A stretch of DNA of 64,000 nt from Pseudeuparius sepicola (lineage: Eukaryota; Arthropoda; Insecta; Coleoptera; Anthribidae), in the NCBI GenBank assembly GCA_963920635.1, contig OY987306.1:11488001-11552000 (forward strand), in the 5' to 3' direction. The notes under the pieces were generated by a model. The model did no database searches and had not been told where the DNA came from. It was given only the letters and a program-made list of their open reading frames with translations. A program made the position numbers and the translations under genes. This document shows positions 25,170 through 32,865 of this stretch, in pieces. Numbering within the stretch: position 1 is the first letter of the stretch; each line of letters opens with the position of its first letter.

Positions 25170-26405
25170 CACTGGCGGCGATAAGGCGCCCGCAGAGCCC
25201 GCCGTGCGGGGGGGCCCCAGCTCCGAAAAAAACTGATCTATCCACTAATATTAATTTTTGCAAAATATTAACACTATTAGGCTGAAAATCGGTGTCGACC
25301 AAACGACTTAGAAGATTTTTATTTCAGGAAACTATTAGCAGATTGTTAGGAAATTATTAAAACACCCCAAAAAACACGAAAATAAAATGCAATTATTTGT
25401 CAAATTTTGTGCTTTTAGTTTCTCTTTTAAACTCGTATAGAGGTAATTATTACGAAAAATATTCACTTCTATTGTTGAGTACTTTTGTAGAATACACTCT
25501 GTTACTGCGAATTAAGATTTGTGATTTTTTGTATTAACCTATTATGTGCCATGTTTTTTATCTTCCCTGTATCACTAATCATATTTTGACCAATTTTTAC
25601 GGCTTTTGCCGGCCGGTTGTTTGTTTGTAGCAGATAGCGCCAATTGATTTTAGATCAATTTTTCTGAAATTAAACATTAGTAAAAGAGCTTTTTTTAAAT
25701 CAAATTTTTAATTTATTTTTTCTTCCAAGTTATTAGCCATTTTGAGATTAGGGGGTTTAGTATGCCGTCGGTCCCTGCGTTGGTAGCTCCGTTTTAGCTT
25801 AAAGAATTGGCGTATTATTAGGACAAATAGCCGAATTTTCCATTTTTATTCCAATCCATCAATTCTGCGACGTCACGTGATGTTTTTTTTACTAAACACC
25901 AGAGAGATTTTAGCAATGGTAAGATTTTAAATTTGGCAATTAGTAGATAAGGGTATTTGTATTATTCGGAGTGGCGGAGCCCCTTTTATTATCCTTACCT
26001 ACTTAATAAATATTTTTCTTTGGAAAATATTTTCTAATATAAATATCAAGATAAATATATTATTACGTAATATTAAATCATGTCCCATTTATAAAATAAA
26101 ATGTGAGACATTAGACATGCCCAATTTTTGTTAAGCTACGCTATAATACTCGCGATAATCATTGAGTAAAGGATATATATTCTATACCCTATATAGAATA
26201 TATATCCTTTACTCAATGCTATAATACAGAAAGAACATTTTCCAGGTAGGTATAGAAAAACTTAAAATTAAAGTTATATATCTGAGCTATTTTCTTATAA
26301 TTTAGCATCTTAGCCAAAATTTCGGTATTTCCATATTTTATTACCACATGCATGCATCCTGGAAAAATTTGGCGGGGGGCCTCCGAATCCTTATCGCCGC
26401 CACTG
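25170..26405. mobile_element. Non-autonomous hAT element (1,236 bp)
   Basis: Ends are CACTGGCGGCGATAAGG at the left and CCTTATCGCCGCCACTG at the right (one mismatch as inverted repeats). They are flanked by the exact 8-bp duplication CTTGGATT (25162-25169 and 26406-26413). No transposase frame is present. A perfect hairpin (GGATATATATTCTATA and complement) lies at about 26170-26216. Confidence 0.85.
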
Positions 26406-26495
26406 CTTGGATTATGAAGAAATGCCTTTACCAAGCTACCATATTATCAATATCAATGAATACGTGCAAAAGCGCATACCATATCTCACCTTAAC

Positions 26496-26501
26496 CTCGC
26501 C
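26496..26501. other. Target-site duplication of the Polinton, left
   Basis: CTCGCC, repeated exactly at 46145-46150 on the other side of the element. Six base pairs is the usual Polinton target duplication. Confidence 0.95.
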
Positions 26502-26569
26502 AGTAGTGAGTCAAAGCGGGTACGAGTCCAAAATGGCCGCCAAGGTCGTCGTTGTTGCGAAGTCGCGAT

Positions 26570-26830
26570 GGGGTGTTCAAGGTCAAGGGGCGTGGCTAGA
26601 ATAGCTTCAAGGTTAATTTCCGAGAACCGCTTCAAGGTTTCTGGGAATTGATGTACAAGGTCAAGGGGTGTGGTTTCCTAGAATAGCTTCAAGGTTAATT
26701 TCCGAGAATCGCTTCAAGGTTAATTTCTGGGAATTGAAGGGGGGCGTGGTTAGAATAGCTTCAAGGTTTCCGCGCTTCAAGGTTGAATCGCTTCAAGGAG
26801 GCTTAGAGGTCAAAGTGTGTGGCTTCTGGG
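26570..26830 (+). promoter_or_regulatory. Subterminal repeat cluster
   Basis: At least seven copies of TTCAAGG lie between 26576 and 26800, several within the longer unit GAATAGCTTCAAGGTTAATT. Two are TCAAGGTCA-type (26577-26586 TTCAAGGTCA, and 26656 ACAAGGTCA), which matches the monomeric nuclear-receptor consensus YCAAGGYCR or a near variant. GC/GT boxes (GGGGCGTGGC, GGGGTGTGG, GGGGCGTGG) alternate with them. This could serve as terminal-repeat recognition sites or as the enhancer of the terminal-repeat gene. The mirrored copy is at about 45816-46076. Confidence 0.55.
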
Positions 26831-26875
26831 AATTTGGGTGGGAAGGCATTTCCATTAGCCCCACCCCTCTAGCTT

Positions 26876-26911
26876 TGATAAAAGACAGAGTTTGCTGTTT
26901 GGAGTTTCAGT
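26876..26911 (+). promoter_or_regulatory. Core promoter of the left terminal-repeat gene
   Basis: TGATAAAAG at 26876-26884 is followed about 31 bp later by the arthropod initiator TCAGT (26907-26911). The ATG is at 26920. The spacing fits a standard TATA-Inr promoter. Confidence 0.65.
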
Positions 26912-26919
26912 AGCCGAAG

Positions 26920-27240
26920 ATGGCTTGCAGCAAAATGGATTTGGAAACCATCAACAAAGTTGGTTGCTTGTCTCAGAAACCGACGGTAAAGTTAGTGGAA
27001 TTGGATGAAGGCGTGCCGATGAAAATTCTCTCGGGCAAGGTGGTGCAAACGACGTTCGGGGAGACCATTTTGCTGGAGTTGGAGGAGAGTGTCGTTTTCC
27101 TGCCGAACAGAGTGACACAGGCGTTCAAACCGTGCCTCGAACATTTTTCCAGTGAAAAATACGCGTTGGTTTACAAAGGACAAGTGGATATGGGAAAAAA
27201 CAAGGCCAATCAGTTTGAAATATGGTCATTGGGGGAATAG
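26920..27240 (+). CDS. Terminal-repeat protein, 106 aa (left copy)
   Basis: A small protein of unknown function, encoded wholly inside the left terminal repeat and therefore present twice per element with identical sequence. Residues 34-69 alternate hydrophobic strands (MKILSGKVVQTTFGE, ILLELEESVVFLP) and end in LPNRVTQAF. Residues 81-101 give a last strand pair ending QFEIW. The pattern looks like a small beta-barrel such as an OB fold, which would suit nucleic-acid binding; that is inference. A diverged relative in the same element (34297-34608, minus) shares LPxRxTxxF and the terminal NFEF/QFEI. It has its own TATA/Inr, an ATG in good context (GAAGATGG) and AATAAA at 27309-27314. Its duplication in both repeats suggests dosage or a role at the DNA ends. 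Confidence 0.85.
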   Translation: MACSKMDLETINKVGCLSQKPTVKLVELDEGVPMKILSGKVVQTTFGETILLELEESVVFLPNRVTQAFKPCLEHFSSEKYALVYKGQVDMGKNKANQFEIWSLGE

Positions 27241-27398
27241 AAAATTAACATGGAATTCTTCAAATAGTAATTTGTGTTATAATCTTGTATTAGTCATAAA
27301 ACGTACTTAATAAAGGAATATAAAAGCGTCATGCTTGTGTTTGAAAATATCTCATTATTTTTAATAAAGGTTTAAACATCAGCCAGTCTTTTATTATG

Positions 27399-27923
27399 AG
27401 AAATGATAAACTGTTGTAAATAAAACAAATAATTCAAATTCCAATATTTATTTGCTGTAAATAAACAACAATGGTATGACTCACAACTGGATCAAGCGAT
27501 CCATAATTCGATAGCAATGAAAGACAGCAACATACTCTGTTTAAAACGTGAAATAATCATAATCATAAATAGCGGTTATGAGTCATCAGTTGCAAGGTCT
27601 AAATTGAAAATTATACTACCTTAAATATTTACAGGCTACGTGCCAGTGTTTTAAACTTTATTTAAATTAAAATTAAGAGTTATCCAGCGCAGACCTCGAT
27701 GATTCGATGTTTGGCGGTGAATTAAAGCGGGTCTGCAATAAAGTCGTTTCATTATACGAAATTATTCTTTATACAGCATTTATATAAACACACTTTCCCG
27801 AGGTTCGTTTAAGTGAAATCTTAACGCGCTCGGATATAAATGCGGTAAACAGTTGAATAAATTCAAGGAAAATAAATTGGAACTTATAAATATATTTTCA
27901 TGTAAAGACCTGCATTCAGTCTA
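27399..27923. promoter_or_regulatory. Leader region of the virion gene block
   Basis: No gene is seen in these 525 bp. Near the right end a TATA element occurs in CGCTCGGATATAAATGC (TATAAA at 27835-27840), 84 bp before the first ATG of the block. The same CGGATATAAATGC string precedes the gene at 31222, so it is a likely shared promoter type. Confidence 0.55.
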
Positions 27924-28697
27924 ATGTTATCATTCACAGGAGACGGTTTGGTTAATACCCTTATCAGTAATCTACCAGTTGAATTGCACGTTCCTGGATA
28001 CCAATATTGCGGACCTGGAACTAAGCTAAACAAGAGATTAGCTAGGGGAGACCCTGGCATAAACCCTCTCGACGCTGCATGCAAGGAACACGACATAGAA
28101 TATTCGAAATCTTCCTCTTTAGAGGATCGACATAAAGCCGATCGAGTGTTAGAAAATAAAGCTTGGCAAAGAGTTAAGTCTAAGGACGCAAAACTAGGTG
28201 AAAAGGCAGCTGCTTGGTTTGTTACTACAACAATGAAAACTAAACGCAAGTTAGGTATGGGTTTAAAAAAATCGTTCAAACGCGATATAGTGAAAAAGGT
28301 TGAAAAATCATTGAAAAAATCATTTAACGGAAATCAACTTAATAATGAAAAAGGAATTAAGAAAACCACACTAGCTGCAATTAAAGCGGCACGTTTAGCA
28401 GTTAAAAAAGTAGGTGGAAAGAATAAAGTGCGAATCCCCAGAATAATTCCTTTTGAGGCGAGCGGTGGGTTTCTTCCTTTGATTCCAATCCTAGGTGCTT
28501 TGGGAGCTCTTGGATCAGTGGCAGGTGGTGCTAGCGCAATTGCTAAAACAGTTATCGCTGCGAAAGATATGCAGAAAAAGATGGAAGAACAAAAACGTCA
28601 TAACAAAGCGATGGAAGCAATCGGATCGGGGCTTTACTTGAGAAAAAACAAGCGAGGCTTTGGTTTATTTTTAAGGAAACAAAAAAACTCCCAGTGA
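27924..28697 (+). CDS. PLA2-domain minor virion protein, 257 aa
   Basis: N-terminal residues 21-80 form a parvovirus-type phospholipase A2 domain: the calcium loop YCGPG (28-32) and the catalytic helix DAACKEHDIEY with His56-Asp57. In parvoviruses such a domain cuts endosomal membranes during entry. Residues about 90-175 are very lysine-rich. Residues 178-214 are a glycine/alanine/leucine hydrophobic segment (FLPLIPILGALGALGS), followed by a basic tail with two GLYLRK/GLFLRK-like repeats. That resembles small membrane-active or core proteins of adeno-like viruses. The ATG is at 27924, the first after the TATA box. The stop TGA (28695-28697) overlaps the protease frame. The last codons CAA AAA AAC contain an in-frame slippery heptamer. 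Function is inferred from domain family; the PLA2 call is strong. Confidence 0.9.
   Translation: MLSFTGDGLVNTLISNLPVELHVPGYQYCGPGTKLNKRLARGDPGINPLDAACKEHDIEYSKSSSLEDRHKADRVLENKAWQRVKSKDAKLGEKAAAWFVTTTMKTKRKLGMGLKKSFKRDIVKKVEKSLKKSFNGNQLNNEKGIKKTTLAAIKAARLAVKKVGGKNKVRIPRIIPFEASGGFLPLIPILGALGALGSVAGGASAIAKTVIAAKDMQKKMEEQKRHNKAMEAIGSGLYLRKNKRGFGLFLRKQKNSQ
28682..28688 (+). promoter_or_regulatory. Candidate -1 ribosomal frameshift heptamer
   Basis: A AAA AAC is phased exactly as X XXY YYZ in the frame of the PLA2 gene, six bases before its stop codon. The protease frame is the -1 frame and is open across this point. No strong stem or pseudoknot downstream was found by eye. Confidence 0.45.
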
Positions 28698-29053
28698 AGC
28701 TACCCAAGAGACCATTAACTAACGTTGACCTCGAAAAATTTGCCGGGAAATTAAAGTTGTCATATTTTAGAGGTGTATTCATGAGAGATGCACTTCCAAG
28801 CAAACCACATGCTTATGAATCGGCAATTATTAATTTAGATGTTAAAAACAATAGAGGCACTCACTGGGTAGCATATAAGAAAGATAATAATATTGTTGAA
28901 TACTTTGATAGTTTCGGTAACTTAAAACCACCGACGGAACTTGTTAAATATTTAGGAAAAGTTAAGATTGTATATAATAACGATGCATATCAAAAATTTA
29001 ATGAAATAAATTGTGGACATCTTTGTCTCGAATTTCTTTATAAAAAGAGCTGA
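28694..29053 (+). CDS. Adenain-like cysteine protease, 119 aa as annotated
   Basis: Virion maturation protease of the Ulp1/adenain fold, expected to cleave capsid and core proteins. The catalytic elements are visible in order: His57 in GTHWVAY, Asp72 in EYFDSFG, Gln100 in AYQKF and Cys107 in INCGHLC (numbering from codon 28694). The length is normal for Polinton proteases. The frame has no ATG at its 5' end: codon 28694 is GTG and upstream the frame stays open into the PLA2 gene. Three explanations fit. One is -1 frameshifting at the AAAAAAC heptamer, giving a PLA2-protease fusion. Another is loss of an original ATG by one A-to-G change that is silent in the overlapping Gln codon. The third is non-AUG initiation. 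The next in-frame ATG (28781) would remove the conserved N-terminal helix. Confidence 0.88.
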   Translation: MKLPKRPLTNVDLEKFAGKLKLSYFRGVFMRDALPSKPHAYESAIINLDVKNNRGTHWVAYKKDNNIVEYFDSFGNLKPPTELVKYLGKVKIVYNNDAYQKFNEINCGHLCLEFLYKKS

Positions 29054-29073
29054 CCGACTTAAAACTATTAGTC

Positions 29074-29778
29074 ATGTCGTTGTTATTCACGTTGAAAGGC
29101 TACAACTCTGTGCTCTCGGTTGATTAAAATAATTCCATTTATTTAGACCCAACTTTACAATACGGGCTAGCGTTGCTCGGGTTTTATTCATATAATACGA
29201 TACCGAATATTGAGGCACCGAATAATAAATTTTATTTAATCGATCAAGCAAACGAATTGAAAGTTTTAGAAATACCCACAGGATCTTACGAAATTGCTGC
29301 CATAGAGACAGCGATAATTAAAATTTTAAGAAATCTTAACGAAATACCCGATTTTTCATTGAAAGCCAATACTAATACTCTACAGTGTGAAATATACAGC
29401 GATAAATATACGATTGATTTTCGACCAAAAGATTCGATTGCAACATTGCTCGGATATTCCAATCGTTTACTACCCCCACTAAGTGTCCACGCATCAGATT
29501 TACCGGTGAATATCGTCAAAACCAGAACAATACATATTGATAGCAATTTAACCTCTGGAGCGTACTATAACAATAGACCTACTCATACTATTTACGAGTT
29601 TTCTCCTGAATGTAATCCGGGGGACGCCATAGACGAAACCCCCAGAAACCTACTTTACTTACCTGTCACTAAACGGGAAATAAATAATATAACCTTATCG
29701 ATTTTGGATCAAAATTTTCAGTTAGTAAATTTCCGTGGAGAAGAAATAATTGTGAGATTAGAAGTAAAACCTTTGTAA
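29074..29778 (+). pseudogene. Penton (minor capsid, single jelly roll) with nonsense codon
   Basis: The pentameric vertex protein of Polinton-type capsids. The natural start is the ATG at 29074, 20 bp after the protease stop. In the same frame codon 18 is TAA (29125-29127). After it the frame continues open for 217 codons to 29778 with the conserved features of the family (IYLDPTLQYGLALLGF just after the stop, then YNTIPNI, and RNLLYLPVTKREINN near the C terminus). No ATG follows for a long distance; the next long open part would begin at a TTG (29173). So this copy probably makes no penton unless the stop is read through or is a sequencing or assembly error. The stop codon overlaps the next ATG as TAATG. 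Confidence 0.85.
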
Positions 29779-29975
29779 TGGGTCTCGTTTTCGGTGAGGG
29801 TCTCACATATAAAAGTGAGTTAAACCACTTTATAAACACACTCTCGTCTGAACCTCACAAGCGTCAACCTCGCAACCTGACGCCTACACCTAAAAGCATA
29901 AATATTTTAAAGTCGCTCGGATATAATGTCGTTGGCACCAAATGTATTCGACGTGTATCAAAGTCCAAAGTATGA
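29778..29975 (+). CDS. Small basic protein upstream of MCP, 65 aa
   Basis: A short frame placed between penton and MCP. Its ATG overlaps the penton stop by one base (TAATG, 29776-29780) and its 3' end overlaps the MCP start by 50 bp. The protein is basic, with a PHKRQPRNLTPTPKSINIL stretch and a C-terminal GTKCIRRVSKSK. No known domain is recognised. The tight overlaps suggest reinitiation after the penton stop and argue that it is a real gene. Its role, perhaps as a capsid cement or DNA-binding peptide, is unknown. Confidence 0.6.
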   Translation: MGLVFGEGLTYKSELNHFINTLSSEPHKRQPRNLTPTPKSINILKSLGYNVVGTKCIRRVSKSKV

Positions 29976-31152
29976 TGAGTCAATCCAACGCATAGAAAGC
30001 CGTACTTACTATCCTTTCGTCAAGTCTTTTATGAATAATGACATCATTGAAATAACAATTAACCAGGGAGATGCTTGGTTGTTAATGTATGACGCCGCAA
30101 TTTTTATTAAAGGAGAAATAAAACCTACACAAGGAGAAGGCACTTGTGAATTAGTTAATAATGCCGCGGCTTTCTTCTTCGACTCTATATCTTACGAACT
30201 TAACGGACAAGAAGTAGATTCTGTGAGGGACCCCGGCATTTTAAGCAGTATCAGAGCGTATCTTTGCTACAACCCCACTGATGAAAAGCGCACCTCAAGT
30301 TGGTTGTACCCCGGGAAAAAAACTATTTTGAATAGAGATTCAACGTTTAGTGTTAGAGTTCCACTTAAACACCTGTTTGGCATCTTTAACGATTACCAAC
30401 ATGCAATTTCTGGTAAACAAACAATACGGTTAACTAGAGCTCGAAATGACAAAAACTCTATATTGCTGGAACAAACACCTGGTACAACTCCAGATCTAAC
30501 GGTTGAAGTAGCCATTACTAACATCGAGCTGAAAGTAAAACATATAATACCAAACGATAAAATTAAGTATAACTTATTGCAAGCCCTTAAGAGTAATAAA
30601 CCCATCTTGATACCGTTTCGTAAATGGGAGTTACATGAATTACCTAATCTGACCGTAAATGCAACCAAAGAAATATGGTCCGTTAAAACCTCTGCCACAG
30701 TAGAAAGCCCAAGGTTTGTTATTGTTGGCTTTCAGACCGACCGCAAAGAAAATTCAAAAACCGACCCGACATACTTTGATCATGTAAATATTTCCGACGT
30801 ACGCCTTATAATAAACGGTGAATACTTTCCGTTTGAACGCTTGCGGCAAGATTTCAATAGGGATTACTTGGAAGTTTACAATAATTACAGAGACTTCTAC
30901 CCAAGCTTTATGAATACACGCGATAAAAGTCCACTACTTAATTATGCTGACTTCAAAGACCGGGCGACGCTGTTCGTTATCGACTGCTCACGTCGCAATG
31001 AAACAATTAAAATGAGCACTGTTGATGTTAAATTGGATATTGAGAGCTCTCAAGGATTTCCAGATAAGACCCGTGCATATTGCATCATTATTCATGATAG
31101 AGTTGTGGAGTATTTGCCCTTGAGCGAAACTGTAAGAAGCTATATGATGTAA
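29926..31152 (+). CDS. Major capsid protein, double jelly roll, 408 aa
   Basis: The hexon-type protein that builds the pseudo-hexameric capsid shell of Polinton-like viruses. The N terminus (NVFDVYQSPKYDESIQ) and the region YYPFVKSFMNNDIIEI begin the first jelly roll. AAAFFFDSISYELNGQEVD and the internal PLKHLFGIFNDY are typical of the family. The C-terminal half (LKVKHIIPNDKIKYNLLQAL and the end IIHDRVVEYLPLSE) forms the second jelly roll. The start is ATG 29926, inside the preceding small gene. The frame is uninterrupted and the length is within the range for the family, which supports functionality of this gene. It is the last gene of the virion block; the next gene has its own TATA box. 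Confidence 0.9.
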   Translation: MSLAPNVFDVYQSPKYDESIQRIESRTYYPFVKSFMNNDIIEITINQGDAWLLMYDAAIFIKGEIKPTQGEGTCELVNNAAAFFFDSISYELNGQEVDSVRDPGILSSIRAYLCYNPTDEKRTSSWLYPGKKTILNRDSTFSVRVPLKHLFGIFNDYQHAISGKQTIRLTRARNDKNSILLEQTPGTTPDLTVEVAITNIELKVKHIIPNDKIKYNLLQALKSNKPILIPFRKWELHELPNLTVNATKEIWSVKTSATVESPRFVIVGFQTDRKENSKTDPTYFDHVNISDVRLIINGEYFPFERLRQDFNRDYLEVYNNYRDFYPSFMNTRDKSPLLNYADFKDRATLFVIDCSRRNETIKMSTVDVKLDIESSQGFPDKTRAYCIIIHDRVVEYLPLSETVRSYMM

Positions 31153-31154
31153 AC

Positions 31155-31221
31155 AGATCCCGGATATAAATGCAGGGACATCAGCACCATACCAACAGTT
31201 TTATTCGAGAACTAAGTTAAG
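31155..31221 (+). promoter_or_regulatory. TATA promoter of the 160-aa gene
   Basis: CGGATATAAATGC has TATAAA at 31165-31170. An initiator-like CAGT lies around 31196-31199 at the expected distance. The ATG is 31222. Confidence 0.6.
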
Positions 31222-31704
31222 ATGAAGATTGCTGTAATAGATATTCAAGGTTTCATGGTGGAGAATGAGTTTTATCCCAAGGAATTGACAATTAAAATTA
31301 ATGGACAAGTGATGCATATGGTTATAGCCCCCCCAAAAAGTTTTATGTCTCTTAACAATTTAAATAAGAGGCACGTGCGAGTTATAGAAGAAAATTTTCT
31401 GGGGATAAAATATTCAAGCGGACATGTTGAGTACAATAAATTGGTTGAAATACTGCAAACTACTCTACTATATGTCCACATAGTTTACGTGAAGGGACAT
31501 CAAAAAGAACGTTTTCTACGTGAAATAATCAACAATAAAGTGGTTGATGTTGGAAATTTGCAAAACAATTGGATAGAGGTGCCGCTGTTTGAAAAAGACA
31601 TTCCGATGTGCCTCCACCACAATGAAAATAAAAAATGGATGTGTAGCTTTAGGAATTGTGAAAAATTATATTCTTGGTTAGAAAAATACTTAATCGATTA
31701 CTAA
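31222..31704 (+). CDS. Conserved Polinton/insect protein of unknown function, 160 aa
   Basis: A single-domain protein that starts with a beta strand carrying an acidic residue (KIAVIDIQGF) and the segment FYPKELTIKI. It has a central VHIVYVKGHQKERFL and a C-terminal cysteine/histidine cluster (CLHH, eight residues, then CSFRNC). The layout recalls an RNase H-like alpha/beta fold with a small metal-binding tail, and I have the impression that similar proteins occur in insect genomes. Neither is proven here. It follows the MCP with its own TATA box and has AATAAA soon after the stop, so it is a separate transcription unit. No enzymatic function is claimed. Confidence 0.75.
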   Translation: MKIAVIDIQGFMVENEFYPKELTIKINGQVMHMVIAPPKSFMSLNNLNKRHVRVIEENFLGIKYSSGHVEYNKLVEILQTTLLYVHIVYVKGHQKERFLREIINNKVVDVGNLQNNWIEVPLFEKDIPMCLHHNENKKWMCSFRNCEKLYSWLEKYLIDY

Positions 31705-31761
31705 AAGTTGTAAGTTTTTACTTAAATAAAGGCCTTTATTTGCATTTTGTTGTTTGATTCC

Positions 31762-31769
31762 TATAAAAG
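31762..31769 (+). promoter_or_regulatory. TATA box of the membrane-protein gene
   Basis: TATAAAAG lies 42 bp before the ATG at 31804, leaving a very short leader. Confidence 0.6.
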
Positions 31770-31803
31770 AGAGAGAAAACTTAAGTAGGTCACACTTTTG
31801 AAA

Positions 31804-32223
31804 ATGATGTTGAGTGCAGAATACCTGTTACTTCATTCTCTGATTATCAATAACATAATATACGTCTATAAACCGTTTGACGTAAACGATGTTGCTATTT
31901 GTATGGATGATTCATTAAATTGCATTTCATTAACTCCTACAACTACCACTGATGAAGTTGTAATGACAAAGATACCAAGTAATATCAAACAGTATAAACT
32001 TCGAATGATATTTGAAAATGGTACAGTTGCTGATACAGAGTGGGTTACACCAATTTCTAAAATGTTAAATGAACAAGTTACAACAGGTCAATCCCTAGAA
32101 AGCGTGGTTTATTTTATTGCCGCATGTTCCTCACTCTTGATTTTAAAATGGATGATTAAATTAATCCATAAGTTGGTGGAAAATCAATGGATTAAAAAGC
32201 TAACATCAGTTATGGAGCTATAG
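31804..32223 (+). CDS. Small membrane protein, 139 aa
   Basis: Not recognised as a family. It starts at ATG 31804 (a second ATG follows immediately), after a TATAAAAG box. The N terminus (SAEYLLLHSLIINNIIYVY) is hydrophobic and may act as a signal or anchor. Residues 40-52 are threonine-rich. Residues about 101-118 (VVYFIAACSSLLILKWM) form a clear transmembrane helix followed by a basic tail. One N-x-T sequon (NGT, 72-74) lies before the helix. This fits a type I-like single-pass or two-pass membrane protein. An envelope or membrane-remodelling role is possible but speculative. Confidence 0.65.
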   Translation: MMLSAEYLLLHSLIINNIIYVYKPFDVNDVAICMDDSLNCISLTPTTTTDEVVMTKIPSNIKQYKLRMIFENGTVADTEWVTPISKMLNEQVTTGQSLESVVYFIAACSSLLILKWMIKLIHKLVENQWIKKLTSVMEL

Positions 32224-32327
32224 TATTTGTGTAGTCTTAACACATAATAAAGTTATGAAAATAAAGTAGTTTCATTTTTGTCAGCAATATTTTCACCGGT
32301 ATTCTGGCGGTCATTCCTTGAAAATAA

Positions 32328-32674
32328 CTAAACATCTTATAAAAGCGCGCCGACGTGAGAGATCACATCAACATTCTCAGGGTTAGCCATCTGTGTTTTT
32401 TAAACATCGAAATTCTCTCAGACTAAACATCTTATAAAAGCGCGCCGACGTGAGAGATCACATCAACATTCTCAGGGTTAGCCATCTGTGTGTTTTTTAA
32501 ACATCGAAATTCTCTCAGACTAAACATCTTATAAAAGCGCGCCGACGTGAGAGATCACATCAACATTCTCAGGGTTAGCCATCTGTGTGTTTTTTAAACA
32601 TTCAACTGACGAGCTGAAATTTTGTCTCAAAAACATTCTCAGGGTTAGCCATCTGCGTTTTGTAAACATTGAAA
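32328..32674 (+). promoter_or_regulatory. Triplicated TATA-containing unit
   Basis: Three tandem units of 95, 97 and about 83 bp start at 32328, 32423 and 32520. Each contains CTTATAAAAGCGCGCCGACG followed by CAACATTCTCAGGGTTAGCC. A fourth, partial unit without the TATA part is at 32630-32674. Each full unit thus has a TATA box and an initiator-like TCAG. No frame of note follows within 290 bp. The next gene (ATG 32973) seems to have another TATA/Inr pair nearer to it, so the transcript made here may be non-coding or be a long leader. Confidence 0.7.
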
Positions 32675-32865
32675 TCAACGATTTTGCATGCCCGAGGAGT
32701 AGGAATTCTGGTTAGCTCCACCTACTTGCACATGCGCAGCAAGCCTTCAAGGAGATAAGCCCAGCCCCTTTGTGGGAACCACGCCTGCGCGTTTAGACGA
32801 GGAAAGCGTATGCACTATGTGGATTGGCTTCTCGACTGGTTTTTGGGTGTCTCTCAAGAATAAGA

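Larger units (their letters stand above)
26502..27398 (+). repeat. Left terminal inverted repeat, 897 bp
   Basis: It pairs with 45248-46144 without indels (paired positions sum to 72646). One mismatch was noticed, at 27382 (G) against 45264 (A on the complement), next to the inner edge. The outer 300 bp are packed with near-repeats of GCTTCAAGGTTAATTTC and with GGGGCGTGGC or GGGTGTGG boxes. The inner part holds a complete gene. Confidence 0.95.

Noticed and set aside
25054..26604. Frames abutting the hAT element and the Polinton target as one disrupted host exon
   Set aside because: Removing the hAT and one duplication does not give a recognisable or long continuous protein.
26992..27183. 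Antisense frame in the terminal-repeat gene (also 45463-45654)
   Set aside because: A shadow of the 106-aa gene on the opposite strand; no promoter.
29914..29927. CGCTCGGATATAA string like the promoter at 27828
   Set aside because: It overlaps the MCP ATG and codes for part of the 65-aa protein, so it cannot be the MCP promoter in the usual geometry.
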